Below the pieces are notes generated by a model. The model ran no database searches. It worked only from the letters and a program-made list of their open reading frames with translations, and was not told where the DNA came from. Positions 34,986 through 46,962 of a DNA stretch of 60,000 nucleotides are shown one piece after another. Each line of letters starts with the position of its first letter. Within the stretch, counting starts at the first letter, position 1. The stretch is from Antedon mediterranea (lineage: Eukaryota; Echinodermata; Crinoidea; Comatulida; Antedonidae), in assembly GCF_964355755.1 (NCBI RefSeq), contig NC_092677.1, forward strand, positions 5,711,001 to 5,771,000, written 5' to 3'. Both the position numbers and the translations under genes were made by a program.

Positions 34986-37682
34986 CTAAATCCACTCTTA
35001 ATGAGTAGTATACACAAATTTCGTTAACCCAAAACTAATTTCCTCTTTTTCTAAGTTTTTAAAAAGCATTCTGAAATCATACATTTTAGGTTGGTATTCA
35101 TAAGTATACAATAGTGTTTCAAAATTAATAATACTAATTTTAACTTCTTTAGCTCAAAACTATTGATATTGTTTTGCATATTAATCAATCATTCAATCAA
35201 CCAATTAAAAAAGTAAATTTGAAGTACACACAAATTATTATTTTATCTACAATACAACGCAACAATTAAAAAATAGCTACAGCAATTAATATTATACAGT
35301 TGAAAATAAATGTAATTGATCATTATTATATAGTTTAAATTAAATTTAAATTAATCATGAAAAACAAAACATTCAATTTATAACTGAAATAATCTCTTCT
35401 TGAAATCAAAATCTCACATCCATATATGGTGTTTTTTCTTCATTACTTAATTTGTCTTAATTTACTTGGTTGTAAATCCAGATCTGCATATTTAATCTCC
35501 ATTTTCTATAGAATAAATTATCATAAAAATAATCAAGAAAGAAGAAACTGGAATGTTCAGTTTTTAAAGGGGTAATTTATTTTTTGTCAGCAAATAGTTG
35601 AATTTCGGAATGGAAACAACTTCTGCCAACACAATGTTATTACATCCGTGTTTGCAATCTTAATTTGTTAGTTAAATATTTTGCCAATAACATGTAATTC
35701 AAAAATTATAACTACCATGTATATTTCTTCATCAATTTTAATCTTTGGTATTCCTATATAAGTCAATCAATTAAACCTAATCAACATTATTAAATATATG
35801 TAATAAATCATCAATATTTATGAGAGAGATTAAACGTGCAAATGAAAGATGAGGATATTGATAGAATCAGATGGCATGTTAAGTAACTATTAGTACGGTA
35901 AATAATGAACTTCAAATAGTGTTCTGACAATTAACAAAATTGCACCTTTCATTACTATTGTAATGTAACTAACCTGTCAATATCAACTTAAAAAACATTA
36001 AATTGTATATCTAAAGAAATATATTTATTCATTCATTTCATTTCATTCATAATGGTATATTTATTAAAATCGTCTTCACAGAAAATCTGAATTGTGACAA
36101 TTTTTTACATTATTAAAAGGTATATTTAAAATGTTTTAAAAAGATAGCATAAAATAACATCAAAAATTGAGAACCACACAATCCATCATATAAAAACATT
36201 AAAATAAACGAGCACAACATCAAAACAAGTAAAAATCTAAATATCCACCTGTACCTTTCTTGACAAGCCTTCCCTGGGATACTTCCATGGTGTATGTTGT
36301 GTTTGTATTTTACTAATCTTTCCGGGGGTACTGGCTTGTGATATTAGGATCAACATATTGAAGCTCTTTCTATAAATTATCATAAGCTAATCAATACATA
36401 TTCGAAAAAAAAAACATTCATTAAATTCTAATTAAAATCAAAACAATCTTATCAAAATAAGCTTGAGACAAAATTAATACCACACGTAAGGCCAACATGG
36501 TGAAAGAAGAAGAAAATAAAAGGGCCCAAATTGGCGCTTCTTTCTTTGTCTTATAACAAACTCGTATTAGAAACAAAACGGAGGTTTAGATAAAAACAGT
36601 TGAACAAGTAACATAATCTTTTAAAAGCTATGGCGGACATCAATACTATTTCTTCTATTTCGATTTTAATAAAAGTAATTAGTAAATTAAAAGCATTTCA
36701 TTTTTTTTAAACATTTTTTATTGTTATAATAGATAAATGATATCACCAATGGATTTTCTGCCACGCAACTTTAGCATAAATGACAGGTTATTTCGTAACA
36801 AATGGCATATAAGAAACACGCTTTATACTTGCATAACTTATTTCCTTCTGTGAAAATATTTTAAATACTTTTACTTGTATGGCTTGTTGTTAAAAAAAAT
36901 ATTTCCTTCTAGAATTAATCCTCCTTCCATTTTTAAAAATGTAAGTGAAATATCTCGGTTTCAATTATTTGTTCACCTTCTTTTAAAAAAAAGTACTAGT
37001 TACTGTTATTAACATCTTTTTAGTTTTTGAAGCTTTTTGAATAAAAAAAACTTACTGTAGTACTGATGCTGAAGTCCTTGTTAATTAAACAAGGAACATA
37101 GATAATGTATTACATCATCTAAATTAGTTGCTCGAAAAACCTTTTTGAAATTGTAATGAACTAGACATTTCAAACAACAAACACATGTCTACAATAAAAT
37201 GCATTGTTCATATGACTTTTCGGTGGATCAATAGCATTTTATTACAATAATAAAATACATGGAATTAAATTTGAAAAAAAAAGTATTATGGAATCAGATT
37301 TTTAAAATAAATATTTTGATAAAATAAATAGTTTATTTATAAACCCGCTTACCTTTAATTAATAAGTTTAAATGAATATGAATGCTTAGAAAAATATGAA
37401 AGTAAATAATATTTAAACTAAATACATTTTATTTATATGTTATAGTTAAACATTTGTGATAATTGTTTGTTTGTTTCATCATTATTCTATGGATTGATTA
37501 TTTCACAATGCGTTGATTGATTGATTGATTGATTAAATAAGCGATCTGAGAGTAAATGCAAGACTGTTTAAAAACAGTCGACTCTGTAAAAACTGAAACT
37601 TAGCTTTTTGAAATGCTTTTCAGTAAGTAACAAATTTGCCCATTTCTTAACCAGCAGTTTAATAAAGACAATAATAGTTTAC
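34986..37682. other. AT-rich sequence, probably intronic or intergenic
   Basis: About 2.7 kb with no convincing gene. One short segment, 36313-36369 on the minus strand, follows an acceptor-like TTTATAG and reads KELQYVDPNITSQYPRKD then a stop in phase 0. It could be an alternative terminal exon but has no paralogue to support it. GATT repeats lie at 37513-37533. The corresponding stretch is deleted in block 1. Confidence 0.4.
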
Positions 37683-39756
37683 CTTTTTCTTCAGTTGTAT
37701 TGTTGACATTCCCATCAGATGTCTGTTGATGTTCTGATACAAGTTGACTATATTCCGTATTATCAGGGCTTGTCTTTGAAAAAAGAAACATTTTATATTA
37801 AAGAATATTTCAAATAATTTACACAATATACCTAGTGTAAGTCCATCATAACAGTACATGAAGATATAAATGAATGATAAGCATTGACCTTTTAATCATT
37901 TAGATTAAACGGATATTTAGAGTTTTCCATCCAAGTTAAAACTATATATGAAGCCACATAACTGTTTAGAAAGAACAATATATACATACTGCCAATAACA
38001 AATAAATTTGGTTTTGTCAGTCGTATTTAAAAAAATACATACAGTGTTATATAGAGTGAAATGCTTGAAAATGATGATCTATGAAACCAAACCGAAAGAC
38101 ACATTAATTGGGTCTTATTTGTTTTGGAGTTTTCTTTATCATTCTGTTGTCTTTTATAATTTAAATCATGAAGAGAAATGGTGGTAATGAAATACATTCT
38201 CATCATAGCAAACCTGGTCTCCAGACCTATTATCAGTTGATGCAGCCTGGTTAGGTGAACTTGAGTGAACAGGGACCTCTGCATCATCAGAACCTTCTCT
38301 TCCATTGACCATCATTTGATACTCTTCACCACATCTATTTGTATTATCACTGCCGTAGTTAACAAAATAACAATTATTAAATCCTAAAGTTGTTTTGTCC
38401 CCACAAACATAAAAAAGGCAGATTAATAAAATCAGACTTTGAACAGGTCATTTTGCAGCTATGATAAAATAATTCAAATTTATAGAAAAAAGACAGCAAG
38501 AAAAATGTTTTCATTAATAAAAAAAAAGTACAAAATAAACGGTTGAATTTAACCAACCATTTTTTGCTTTAAATGACAGTTTTTTAAAGGGAATATATTT
38601 TCAATCCAATTTTTTGTAAAGTAAAGCATCTTTAAAGTGTTGCTACAATATCAACATCGCCACTTCAAACACCACCACCTCAGTAACTCAATAGCAAAGT
38701 TTTTAACCATGTCCATCAAGATGTGTTAATAAAAAGCTTTTGTAATTGTGTTCAAATATAATAATAAATCAAGCATAGTAATGTTGCAGACTAAACTCAC
38801 CTGTATTTCTTTTTATCTTTATTACTGTAATCAACTATTAAACAAAAACAATAACAAAGATTCATCTTATGAACAAGTAATTGATATTGAATCTGACACT
38901 TGAGGCATGATTTACATGCAATTCTGTACTCTGCATGCAAAATTCACTCCCATTAGGTAAAAAAGTGCAATCTGTATTTCAAAATATACTTACCATTGGA
39001 AAAAAATAACATAAACGGTTAATGAAGGCTCTTGTTGGAAACAAGCTTTGGGCTTATAACCTTTGTGTGAATGAGCTAACAATGTTTCTTTACCCCTTTA
39101 CAATTATTATTAAGCCAATGATCTACCGTACTCAATAATGAAAAAAAAAAACACATAATTACTTACAAGATTTGTTACAGTAATCAAAACAACAAAATCC
39201 ACAAAAGTAAGCACAGCAATAACAGACAAACTGACAGACTGTTTTACAACTACTGAATTGCTTTTGATTTGAACTAAGCACTTTGTCTTCTTTTTTTACT
39301 TCAAAAGTCTTGAACCTTGCAATACTTGGACGGTATCTAAAACTCATCACAACTGGTTCACCACCTTCAACTGTCACTGTATCAATATCTTTATTGCTCC
39401 AATCAATATTCTTGCAATACATGAAATCTAAAAATCAAAGAAATTATTATGGTAAAACTAATATTGTTTTCATATTTAAATCCCGAAAATGTTATTTTCA
39501 TGAAATATTCAATAAAACATTCAGAAAACGGAAAATCAGAAAATACAAATGTTTGAAAACATTACATAGAACATAATAGTATAAAATAGAATCCTTTTAT
39601 TAATAATATGACATGTAAAATATAAAGGAACTATTAACTGATTACATCAATTAGCTTTCTTGTAGGTGTCAATTTTTTACTTACAAACAAGAAGCAGTAA
39701 CCATAAGAACAAACCAACAATCAAAACAATCAGGATGATGTACAATAAACCTGAAC
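37683..39756 (-). pseudogene. A2: receptor transmembrane and tail exons without ectodomain
   Basis: Paralogues of A1 exons 6-9 plus the AEYSQL exon: 39685-39756 (membrane helix), 39167-39427 (Cys cluster), 38801-38834, 38166-38349 (EEYQMMV) and 37683-37773 (TEYSQLV). All are open with intact donors. The acceptor of 38349 has shifted by three bases and stays in frame. The C-terminal tyrosine of the ITIM-like motif is lost (VFHYHH). Upstream the similarity stops at about 40.64 kb, before any Ig exon, so no signal peptide or ectodomain is available. It is either a truncated duplicate or an orphan tail cassette. Introns match block 1 closely, so the duplication is fairly recent. Confidence 0.7.
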
Positions 39757-40256
39757 CTGAAAAAAAGAAAAAATACAGTGAAAAACAAATGGATACAGAA
39801 TAGTATTACAACTATATATTTTACAGATATTTGAACTACCATTATACTCTGAACATTGAGTACAAGTAAGTTTAAGAGTCTGGGCAGAAAACATATTTGT
39901 TTACATATTTCAATTTGTATTGGCCACTTTTGTGTAAAGTAAATCAAGGAAGAAAAAATTAATACTAATGCATTATGCATCTAATTACGCAGTAATACTT
40001 TGCTATTTAAACAAAATGAAGGTAACGTTATAAACACAAATTATAAGATTCCTGTACATAATATTGCTGAAGGTTAAAAAAGGTAACAGAACATGTTCAT
40101 GTGTTCGATAAAGAACATAAGTTTAACGTGTGTGGCTTCTTGTGGAACATGGTATGCACTTCACTATAAATACTGTACTACGCTAGAGGTTATTATCCAC
40201 ATTTGTTTAGGTGTATAATAAAGTCAATTAAATAATGGAAAGTAACATTTAAACTA

Positions 40257-40640
40257 TAATATTGCCTATATATTATATATATAAATTCGATAAATCGCGC
40301 GTTACTTGATGGTATATAGTTGGTTCATACTTTCAGTACTGATTTTAACCATCTGATAATTAGTTATTGACGATTAAAACAAAATTAGGTTCAACGATTT
40401 GCCCCAAATGGGGGTGTTTTCCTAAAGTGGTATACACTGTCTAATGGATGTCGATGGTGAAAAATAGCCGCACACAATAATACGAGGATGTTTTGCATTT
40501 AACCTATCTTCTTCTACGATAATTGTTTTTCAATAGCTGAAAACCAATTAAGAGCTCGAGTACAGCATCATAATGTTAAAGACGTATTTGCATTGTGTGT
40601 GGAGTGCCTTGCGTTCACTTTGAAGCTTTATATATGTAAG
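40257..40640 (+). mobile_element. Helitron-like remnant (orthologue of H3 in block 2)
   Basis: The same truncated Helitron segment as 12640-13370, at the same intron position, without the SINE. It ends in GCTTTATATATG, where the block duplication breaks. Confidence 0.6.
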
Positions 40641-40759
40641 CAGCACAGAAATTAGACCCCTATAAAAATTAGACCCCTATAAAATGTAGTTCAAAGACCT
40701 GTGGAGTATCACATGACCTCCTTTGCATCTAAGGTTGGGTCTCAGGAATTTGACTTATC

Positions 40760-41382
40760 ATTAAATAGTCAGATACTGAGACACCAACAAGTGCATTTAC
40801 GTCGTGTGTTATTTCACAGGTGAGTACATTTATTTTCATTATTTTAGACTTTTTATACTTTTATGTATAAATGAAATACTTTTGTCTGCTTAGACAAGTA
40901 TTAATTTAATCTTTTATTATCGTTTATAGATGTAGAATAGAATGGTTTAATGTATAACCTGAATTATTATAATAGGATAAATGATTATGATTATTAATTA
41001 TACATATCCTATGATAGGGACTATAATGTATTGTAATTCTCTATGTTAACTAGTAACTTTTGGAACTGTAAACATACATTATTATAATATTATAAGCATA
41101 GGTATATGATAGTCCCATATCCCCCTGCACTGAGTTAGTGACCTTGTTAATAGAGTACAAGGTATACAGGGGTATGCTACTGAAACTGGAATGTTGCTAT
41201 GGTAACAGAGGTCAGTAGGCTGTTTAGGGTATGCGTGTCTCAAGGGTACCATCTATCAGTTAAGTTAAGTTGATTTTTATACTTTAAAGTATAAACCCAG
41301 ATGTAATTTGATTTGAGTTACGATTAAATAGTCAGATACTGAGACACCAACAAGTGCATTTACGTCGTGTGTTATTTCACAG
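40760..41382 (+). repeat. Pair of identical 60-bp direct repeats
   Basis: Bases 40760-40819 and 41323-41382 are the same 60-mer ending TTATTTCACAG. The first is followed by GTGAGTAC, a good splice donor, and the second by ATCATTTTGG. About 500 bases of AT-rich sequence lie between. This looks like a partial duplication of an exon end or of an element terminus. Confidence 0.7.
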
Positions 41383-41384
41383 AT

Positions 41385-42019
41385 CATTTTGGGACCCGTA
41401 AAAAATTTGGCGATCCTGCCAGGACCATACAAAGGGCGTGTGGCGCAGTGTGTTGGACGTTGGACTACCGATCGTCAGACCTAGGTTCAAATCCAACTCT
41501 CGCCGCATTGCTTGTATCCGTAGGCAAGATACTTTACTTACGTTGCCTCTCCATCCAGGTGTATAAATGGGTACCCAGTTAGATCTAGACACAACTTTGC
41601 GCTGGTTACCGGCTGCATTATGGGAGTATGTTTCCATACATGTTTGATCCCAAAAAAATACTGGGGTAATAATGCTTGTAAAGCGCCTTACTCATGAAAA
41701 GGGCGCTATATAAATGCGGTATTATTATTATACTTATATTAAAGAAGTTGAGCAAAGAGGTATCACTTTAGAGAATTTAAGTATGGAGCAACAGAACCTG
41801 GCTCAAAAGTTATTCAAGTTAACAAAAGATATCCGGGGGAAACTGTATGATCTGGGAAAGAACCAGCTCCAAGAACTTTGTAACCTTTTAAAGATTGGTG
41901 GAACGGACCAAGAGTTAATCAAGGACAAGGATGAACATGGACTGATAAAGTTCATTGGGAGATATTCCCATCCCATGGTAGAATACTACTTACATGTTAG
42001 TTTAGCCTACCTGGGCTAA
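41385..42019 (+). pseudogene. Unrecognised reading frame split by a SINE
   Basis: HFGTRKKFGDPARTI before the SINE (from 41385) and KEVEQRGITLENLSMEQQ onwards after it (41730-42019) look like one original protein. The second part is helical and charged (LGKNQLQELCNLLKI). It ends with a stop at 42019. It resembles transposon-associated proteins of invertebrates in style, but I cannot name a family. The 42020-42890 stretch after it shows no gene. Confidence 0.35.
41430..41715 (+). mobile_element. tRNA-derived SINE
   Basis: TGGCGCAGTGTGTTGGA (box A) and GGTTCAAATCC (box B) form a tRNA-like head. A body with GGGTACCCAGTTAG and a tail GGGCGCTATATAAATGCGG followed by ATT repeats complete a SINE of about 290 bases. 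It interrupts the reading frame around it. Confidence 0.75.
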
Positions 42020-42889
42020 CCTACCTCACCTCTCACATGCCCTCCTGAAAAAACGCGACCGAAATTACTGGAACCCTACCCTAGCCTACCAGACCTAGAT
42101 AGTAGTGATCCGTAGTACCATGGAACTATAATAAATGGTAGACGTACTAGTACTGTGTAGTATATGTTAACATGTATGGCTCTACAAGGCCTTTTATGCT
42201 CATAGGATGGCTTTTTTGGGCGTCCCAATGTAGGCCTATACCTATAGCTAGGACAGATTTCCCATTCCTGCAGGCCTGTAGCCTATGCTCTAGTAGGGCG
42301 GCCGGGTGTACTCTGGTCGATTCACCCCTGGTCGACTCGTACCCATGCCAACTCGTACTTAACTTCCTACCCTAAACTCGTATCCAACCAAATAATTGGT
42401 TGATTTCCCGCTAGACTAGTAGGCCTAGCCTAGCTACAATATTCATTATGCCCTGTTAAAAAGATAGATGAGCTACTAGCTAGACTAATTCCGTAATTCG
42501 TATAATAACAACAATAATTGACTAGAAGGCCTAAAAGCGGCGGAAAACACCTATCCATTCTTGCATGGCAGTACGAAAACCTGCCTATGGTTGTACATCA
42601 TTGTAAATTGTCAACACACACTGTGCTACAGACAGTGTACCATGTGTTAAAAGTACAGCATTTATAGCAGACAGCAACGTGTATAACTTGCTATAGTTTT
42701 ACAGATAGCACCTTTGGACAGTAGCAGAATCGGGTGAATCAGACGATTGGTAAATATTCTCAACCAGGCCTATTTGGATATTTTTCTGTTTTGTGTGTTT
42801 TTAGAGAGTAAATATAAACAGAATAATGAATAGTTAAATGTTACCTTGGGTGCTGATCTATGAAGAAATATAACACCAATATATTGCCC

Positions 42890-43840
42890 CAATTACTAAA
42901 CGTTTTCTGGATAGATATCAAAGGTCAAAATAATTACTTTCGCATTGACTATATACACAGACATTTTTTATTAGAGTGGATATCCTTCTGAGTTGTTTGA
43001 CACAAAAAATGCTCATCTAAACCCATAGCTCACAAAGATACAAATATATAAATATAATAGTTGAAAGCTTCCGGTCATTTTCTGTAAAAATAGTTTCATT
43101 AGAGTAAATAAATATGGTTCTTCTGAATTGTTTAACACAAAAGTTACGCTTATTGGTCACCGAGATACAAAAAATATATTTAGTGAGATATGAAATAAAG
43201 AATATATGTTAACGGTCAAAACGATGACAAAACACTTTTTCATTAGAGTGAATATAAACATAGACCTTTTGAATATTTTGACACAAAAAATGCTCATCTA
43301 CGCCCATTGGTTACAAAGATATGAATATACCAATATAATAGGTCAAAGGTCAAAAGAGTAGTTTCCGGTCATTTTTTGTAAAAAGTTTTATTAGAGGGAA
43401 TATAAATAAGGGTCTTCTGAATTGATTAACACAAAAATTACGAAGTTACGACTATTGGTCACCGAGATACAAAAAATTTAATTAGTGAAATAATATAAAA
43501 TAATGAATATATGTCTAAGGTCAAAATGATGTCGTGTAGTCATAATACACAAAACGTTTCATTAGAGTGAATATAAACATAGACCTTCTGGGTATTTTGA
43601 CACCAAAAACGCTTGTTTACGCCCAGTGGTTACCGAGATATGAATATGCCAAAATAATAGGTCAAAGGTCAAAAACATGGATTCCGGTCATTTTTGATAA
43701 AAAACTTTCATTAGAGTGAATAAAAATATGGGTCTTCTGAATTGTTTGACACCAAAATTACCAAGTTCGGCCAAGCGGTTACTGAGATATACAAATATAT
43801 AATTTGACCCTCATGACCTCTTGACCCCTTAAAAAAGTAT
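42890..43840 (+). repeat. Tandem array of about 155-bp monomers in about 310-bp pairs
   Basis: The phrases CATTAGAGTGAATATAAA, TTCTGAATTGTTTGACAC, GGTTACCGAGATAT, AGGTCAAAGGTCAAAA and CCGGTCATTTTT recur about every 150 bases, with alternate monomers most alike (43230 with 43545; 43075 with 43375 and 43690). The same phrases make up the arms of the 2.4-5.4 kb element and appear inside Helitron copy H7 (53.4-53.7 kb), so they are one repeat family in three settings. Confidence 0.7.
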
Positions 43841-43939
43841 GTTTCACTTAACCGATTTTGGTAGATTTTGGACATTTTTCTTCCAGGAACATATAGAATC
43901 AAATAAAAAAGGTTCGGAAACTATTGCAATTTGTTTTGG

Positions 43940-45612
43940 GTCTATCGGTAGATTGACTGGACTATAACTGCAATTACTTTTTGATCTCTCCCGATGTTTA
44001 TAATAACACGTTATGTTTATGTAAGTGGCCTTTATGTGTATGATATGACTTTCGTTGAAACTTAATAAGTTTGTAATAAATCATAGTATGGATTTTTACT
44101 GATAATTAACTGTTCTTACCGGTATTCTTTTAAGGAAAAACGAATGCAAAATATATTTTCCAAATTTAAAAGTCTTAAACAATATCAAACATTGCAATTT
44201 TCTTCAAATTCTGCTTACAAAGATTATGGAAGTTCACTCTGGAATGGCCTACCTTATGAATTAAGAAAACAAAACAATTAAAACCGTTTTAAATCACTTC
44301 TTAAGATTCATTTATTGTTGCCGGTGGTCTAGGATGGTTCCAGTAAAATATATTTAAATATGGTATAAAAGTTATAATAATAATGAGAACATGCATTGAA
44401 GTTTAGTTTTAGTTTAAGTTTTAGTTTAAGTTTAGTTTAAGTTGTTTTCAAATTTTGTTTAAATGTGCCGTAGGGCCCCTCGGAAGAGCAGTTTATTTTA
44501 TTACTGAGAGGGCTACCCTACTGAAAGAATACGAAATAAAATAAAATAAAATAAACAAAGGTGCTACGGTGGTGGCTGGTGTTACCAAGACGTCAAATAA
44601 AGCAAGATCTATAATAACAATACAAGTAAGCAATTTGCAGCAACTTAACGTTCCAATGAGTATATTCAGTTTCGGCAACTAAACAAGGCACGGAATTTCT
44701 AATAAAATGGGATCAAAAGCAATGTGAATAAAAGTGCCCAGTTATGCCAATATTTTCCCTCAAAATCTGAAAACCGATTTAATTTGCAGCATGGAGTAAT
44801 TTAACCTCAAATGGTAGCAGCATGATTGTGAAAAAAGAAGCTATCATCTGGTAATTTCAAAACTAAATAAACAATCGGACAACAAGTTTACTTACAAACA
44901 CCTTCTATTGTTTAACAGAGAGAAGTAGGAGAAATCGAACGTCAACAGCATTACTACCAAGGACTGCAAGTTTCAGCAAGCTGTGATGTCGACATCTGAT
45001 GACGAGGGATATGTCAAGCCTACGTCTAATAAAGTAGTATCCATTGCCAAAGTTTAAGTAAACATTAATACAAATCTTGCTGACGTCACTATTAAACTGT
45101 TATTTTGCATCACTAGGCCATCCAAGACATAAAACAACACCTATTCAACTAATATTATTTTTATTTATCTTGTTTAGGTTTAGGAAAAAATAGAAATAGA
45201 AATCGAATGCAAAATTCTTCAGTACCAAGGAATACAAGTATCTTCATTTGATGAAAAGGGCGACACCAGATGTGCTTCTAATGCCACAAATAATGAATGA
45301 GTACTTGTGTCTCAAAACCTAAGGTAACTAGTATGTACTGACGTACTGTAGGTAGCTAATAATAGCAACAATAACAATAATAAAATAATAATGGAAAATT
45401 GTGTTTTACGGTGGTGTAGGCCTATGCTTTTGATTGATTGCTTATTCGATAATTACAGTACTGTCACGCGGCTCCTTCTTCGGCGACATGCATGTCCCAC
45501 CTATTGATTCAATTAAAATATACTTAATGATGATTATATCTAATATTGATATTTGTACAGGAAAGACCGATGTCAAAATCCAGTACCAAGGTCTGCAAGT
45601 TTTAGTATAGTA
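43940..45612 (+). pseudogene. Pseudogene of the gene C membrane and tail exons
   Basis: It matches C exons 5-9 in order: membrane exon about 43965-44021 (TGC changed to TGA), tail exon 44135-44624 (split by a LINE fragment), YQGL exon 44920-45055 (one-base insertion after GTCGACAT causing a stop), second YQGL exon about 45180-45325 (stops, start damaged), and third about 45560-45610 (deleted core). Intron sequence also matches C. No Ig exons precede it. The defects are independent, so it is long inactive. Confidence 0.85.
44222..44560 (+). mobile_element. 3' end of a LINE inserted in the C pseudogene
   Basis: The insertion reads YGSSLWNGLPYELRKQNN, typical of the extreme C-terminus of CR1/jockey-type reverse transcriptases. 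A 3' untranslated region and a run of AAATAA repeats follow. It sits inside the former SDYKEL exon; ACAAAG occurs at both edges as a possible short target duplication, and about six exon bases are missing. Confidence 0.65.
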
Positions 45613-46962
45613 GTGATATCTATCACATACTACAAAATTAACAAATAAAAATAGAAGTACTGTAGACGGAAAGAAAGAATAATTTTACAGTAGGTCCACA
45701 GCTTACATAAAGTTCTATATTAATACTCCAATGGCCGACGAACTGTTAATATAAACATATAACAAGTAATTAATGTGAAACCGTAACACAAACACAGCAA
45801 TCTGTTGGTTGAATGACCTGAAAAAAATGTTTTAAAAGAAATAATATTTTGGTAACCTCTATAATCCATGTATAAAATAAGTATTTCTTATTCTGATTCT
45901 GTAATCATTTAAAATAAGATAAATTTGACAAAAAGAAATGAATCTGAATGAATCATTTATGTGTAATTTAAATTTAACAACAATCTTAATTACTGTAAGA
46001 TACAGTGTGTTCGTAAAATTACTCTAGAGAATAAGTTGTAGGATTTTTCAAATGTAGTTTAAAACATTCTCAGATAATTCTGGTTATTTTGATACTCCAT
46101 TAGGCATTAGTCATAACCACTTTCTTGTGATTTACATAGTTTAATACTTTCATAGTACAATTCTGGTTAATTTGTTAATAAAATTCCCCTAGAATGATTT
46201 TGCATCAACGCAAACTTAAACTTAGAAGAAATCAAATGTCTATCCTATTTGCTAATAAATGCCTTTTTGTTAAACAGTCTTACTGTTTATAATAACACAA
46301 CATATAATATAAACATTTATAAGTGTTTCAATATATAACATAACAATGTCATTGAACAACAATATAACGATCACAAGATATACTATAATATAGTCACTTC
46401 TTGACTATAATTATTAGGCCTAATTAGTATTAGTGCTTCATTAATGAGCTAGCTTAATAACGGGATTCATAAAACAAAATTCATACTAATAACACAGAGC
46501 TGTATATTAATAGATTAATAATTTCACTGTTAACCACACATATACCTTAATAGAGCAGCAGATTAAGAGATTTATCAAACGGTACTTTCATTATCGTGGT
46601 TATTTTTTTTAATTATTTGAAAAACAATGTTATGTATAGAATATTTAATATGTTATAGTTATCTATACATTTTAAAATTGTAAGCAATCTTTAAGTTTTG
46701 TATATACACGGTACGGTAGTCTTGTGATTTTTAATGGTTTGTATTTTATATTTTGAATTTCATTTCTGAGACGGAGTAACCGACTTGAGTCTTTTTTTTA
46801 AAACTGTGGTGATTTTTAGAAATCTCAGACTTTGTATTATTTTTACTTTTTGAATAAAATAAACGAAGTCTAACTAAAGTGATAGAATCGTGTTTCTAAG
46901 AATATTTTTTAAAATGGAAACGTAACTATCAACTGAAGATAATTTGCAATCAAACAGTTCGT
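45613..46962. other. AT-rich intergenic sequence
   Basis: About 1.35 kb between the C pseudogene and the 3' end of B3 with no open frame, repeat terminus or RNA gene that I can support. Confidence 0.5.

Noticed and set aside
41430-41500. Functional tRNA gene
   Set aside because: Same reason: it is the head of a SINE with a body and ATT tail.
42890-43840. CRISPR-like array
   Set aside because: The repeats are contiguous 150-base monomers without unique spacers, in a eukaryotic genome.
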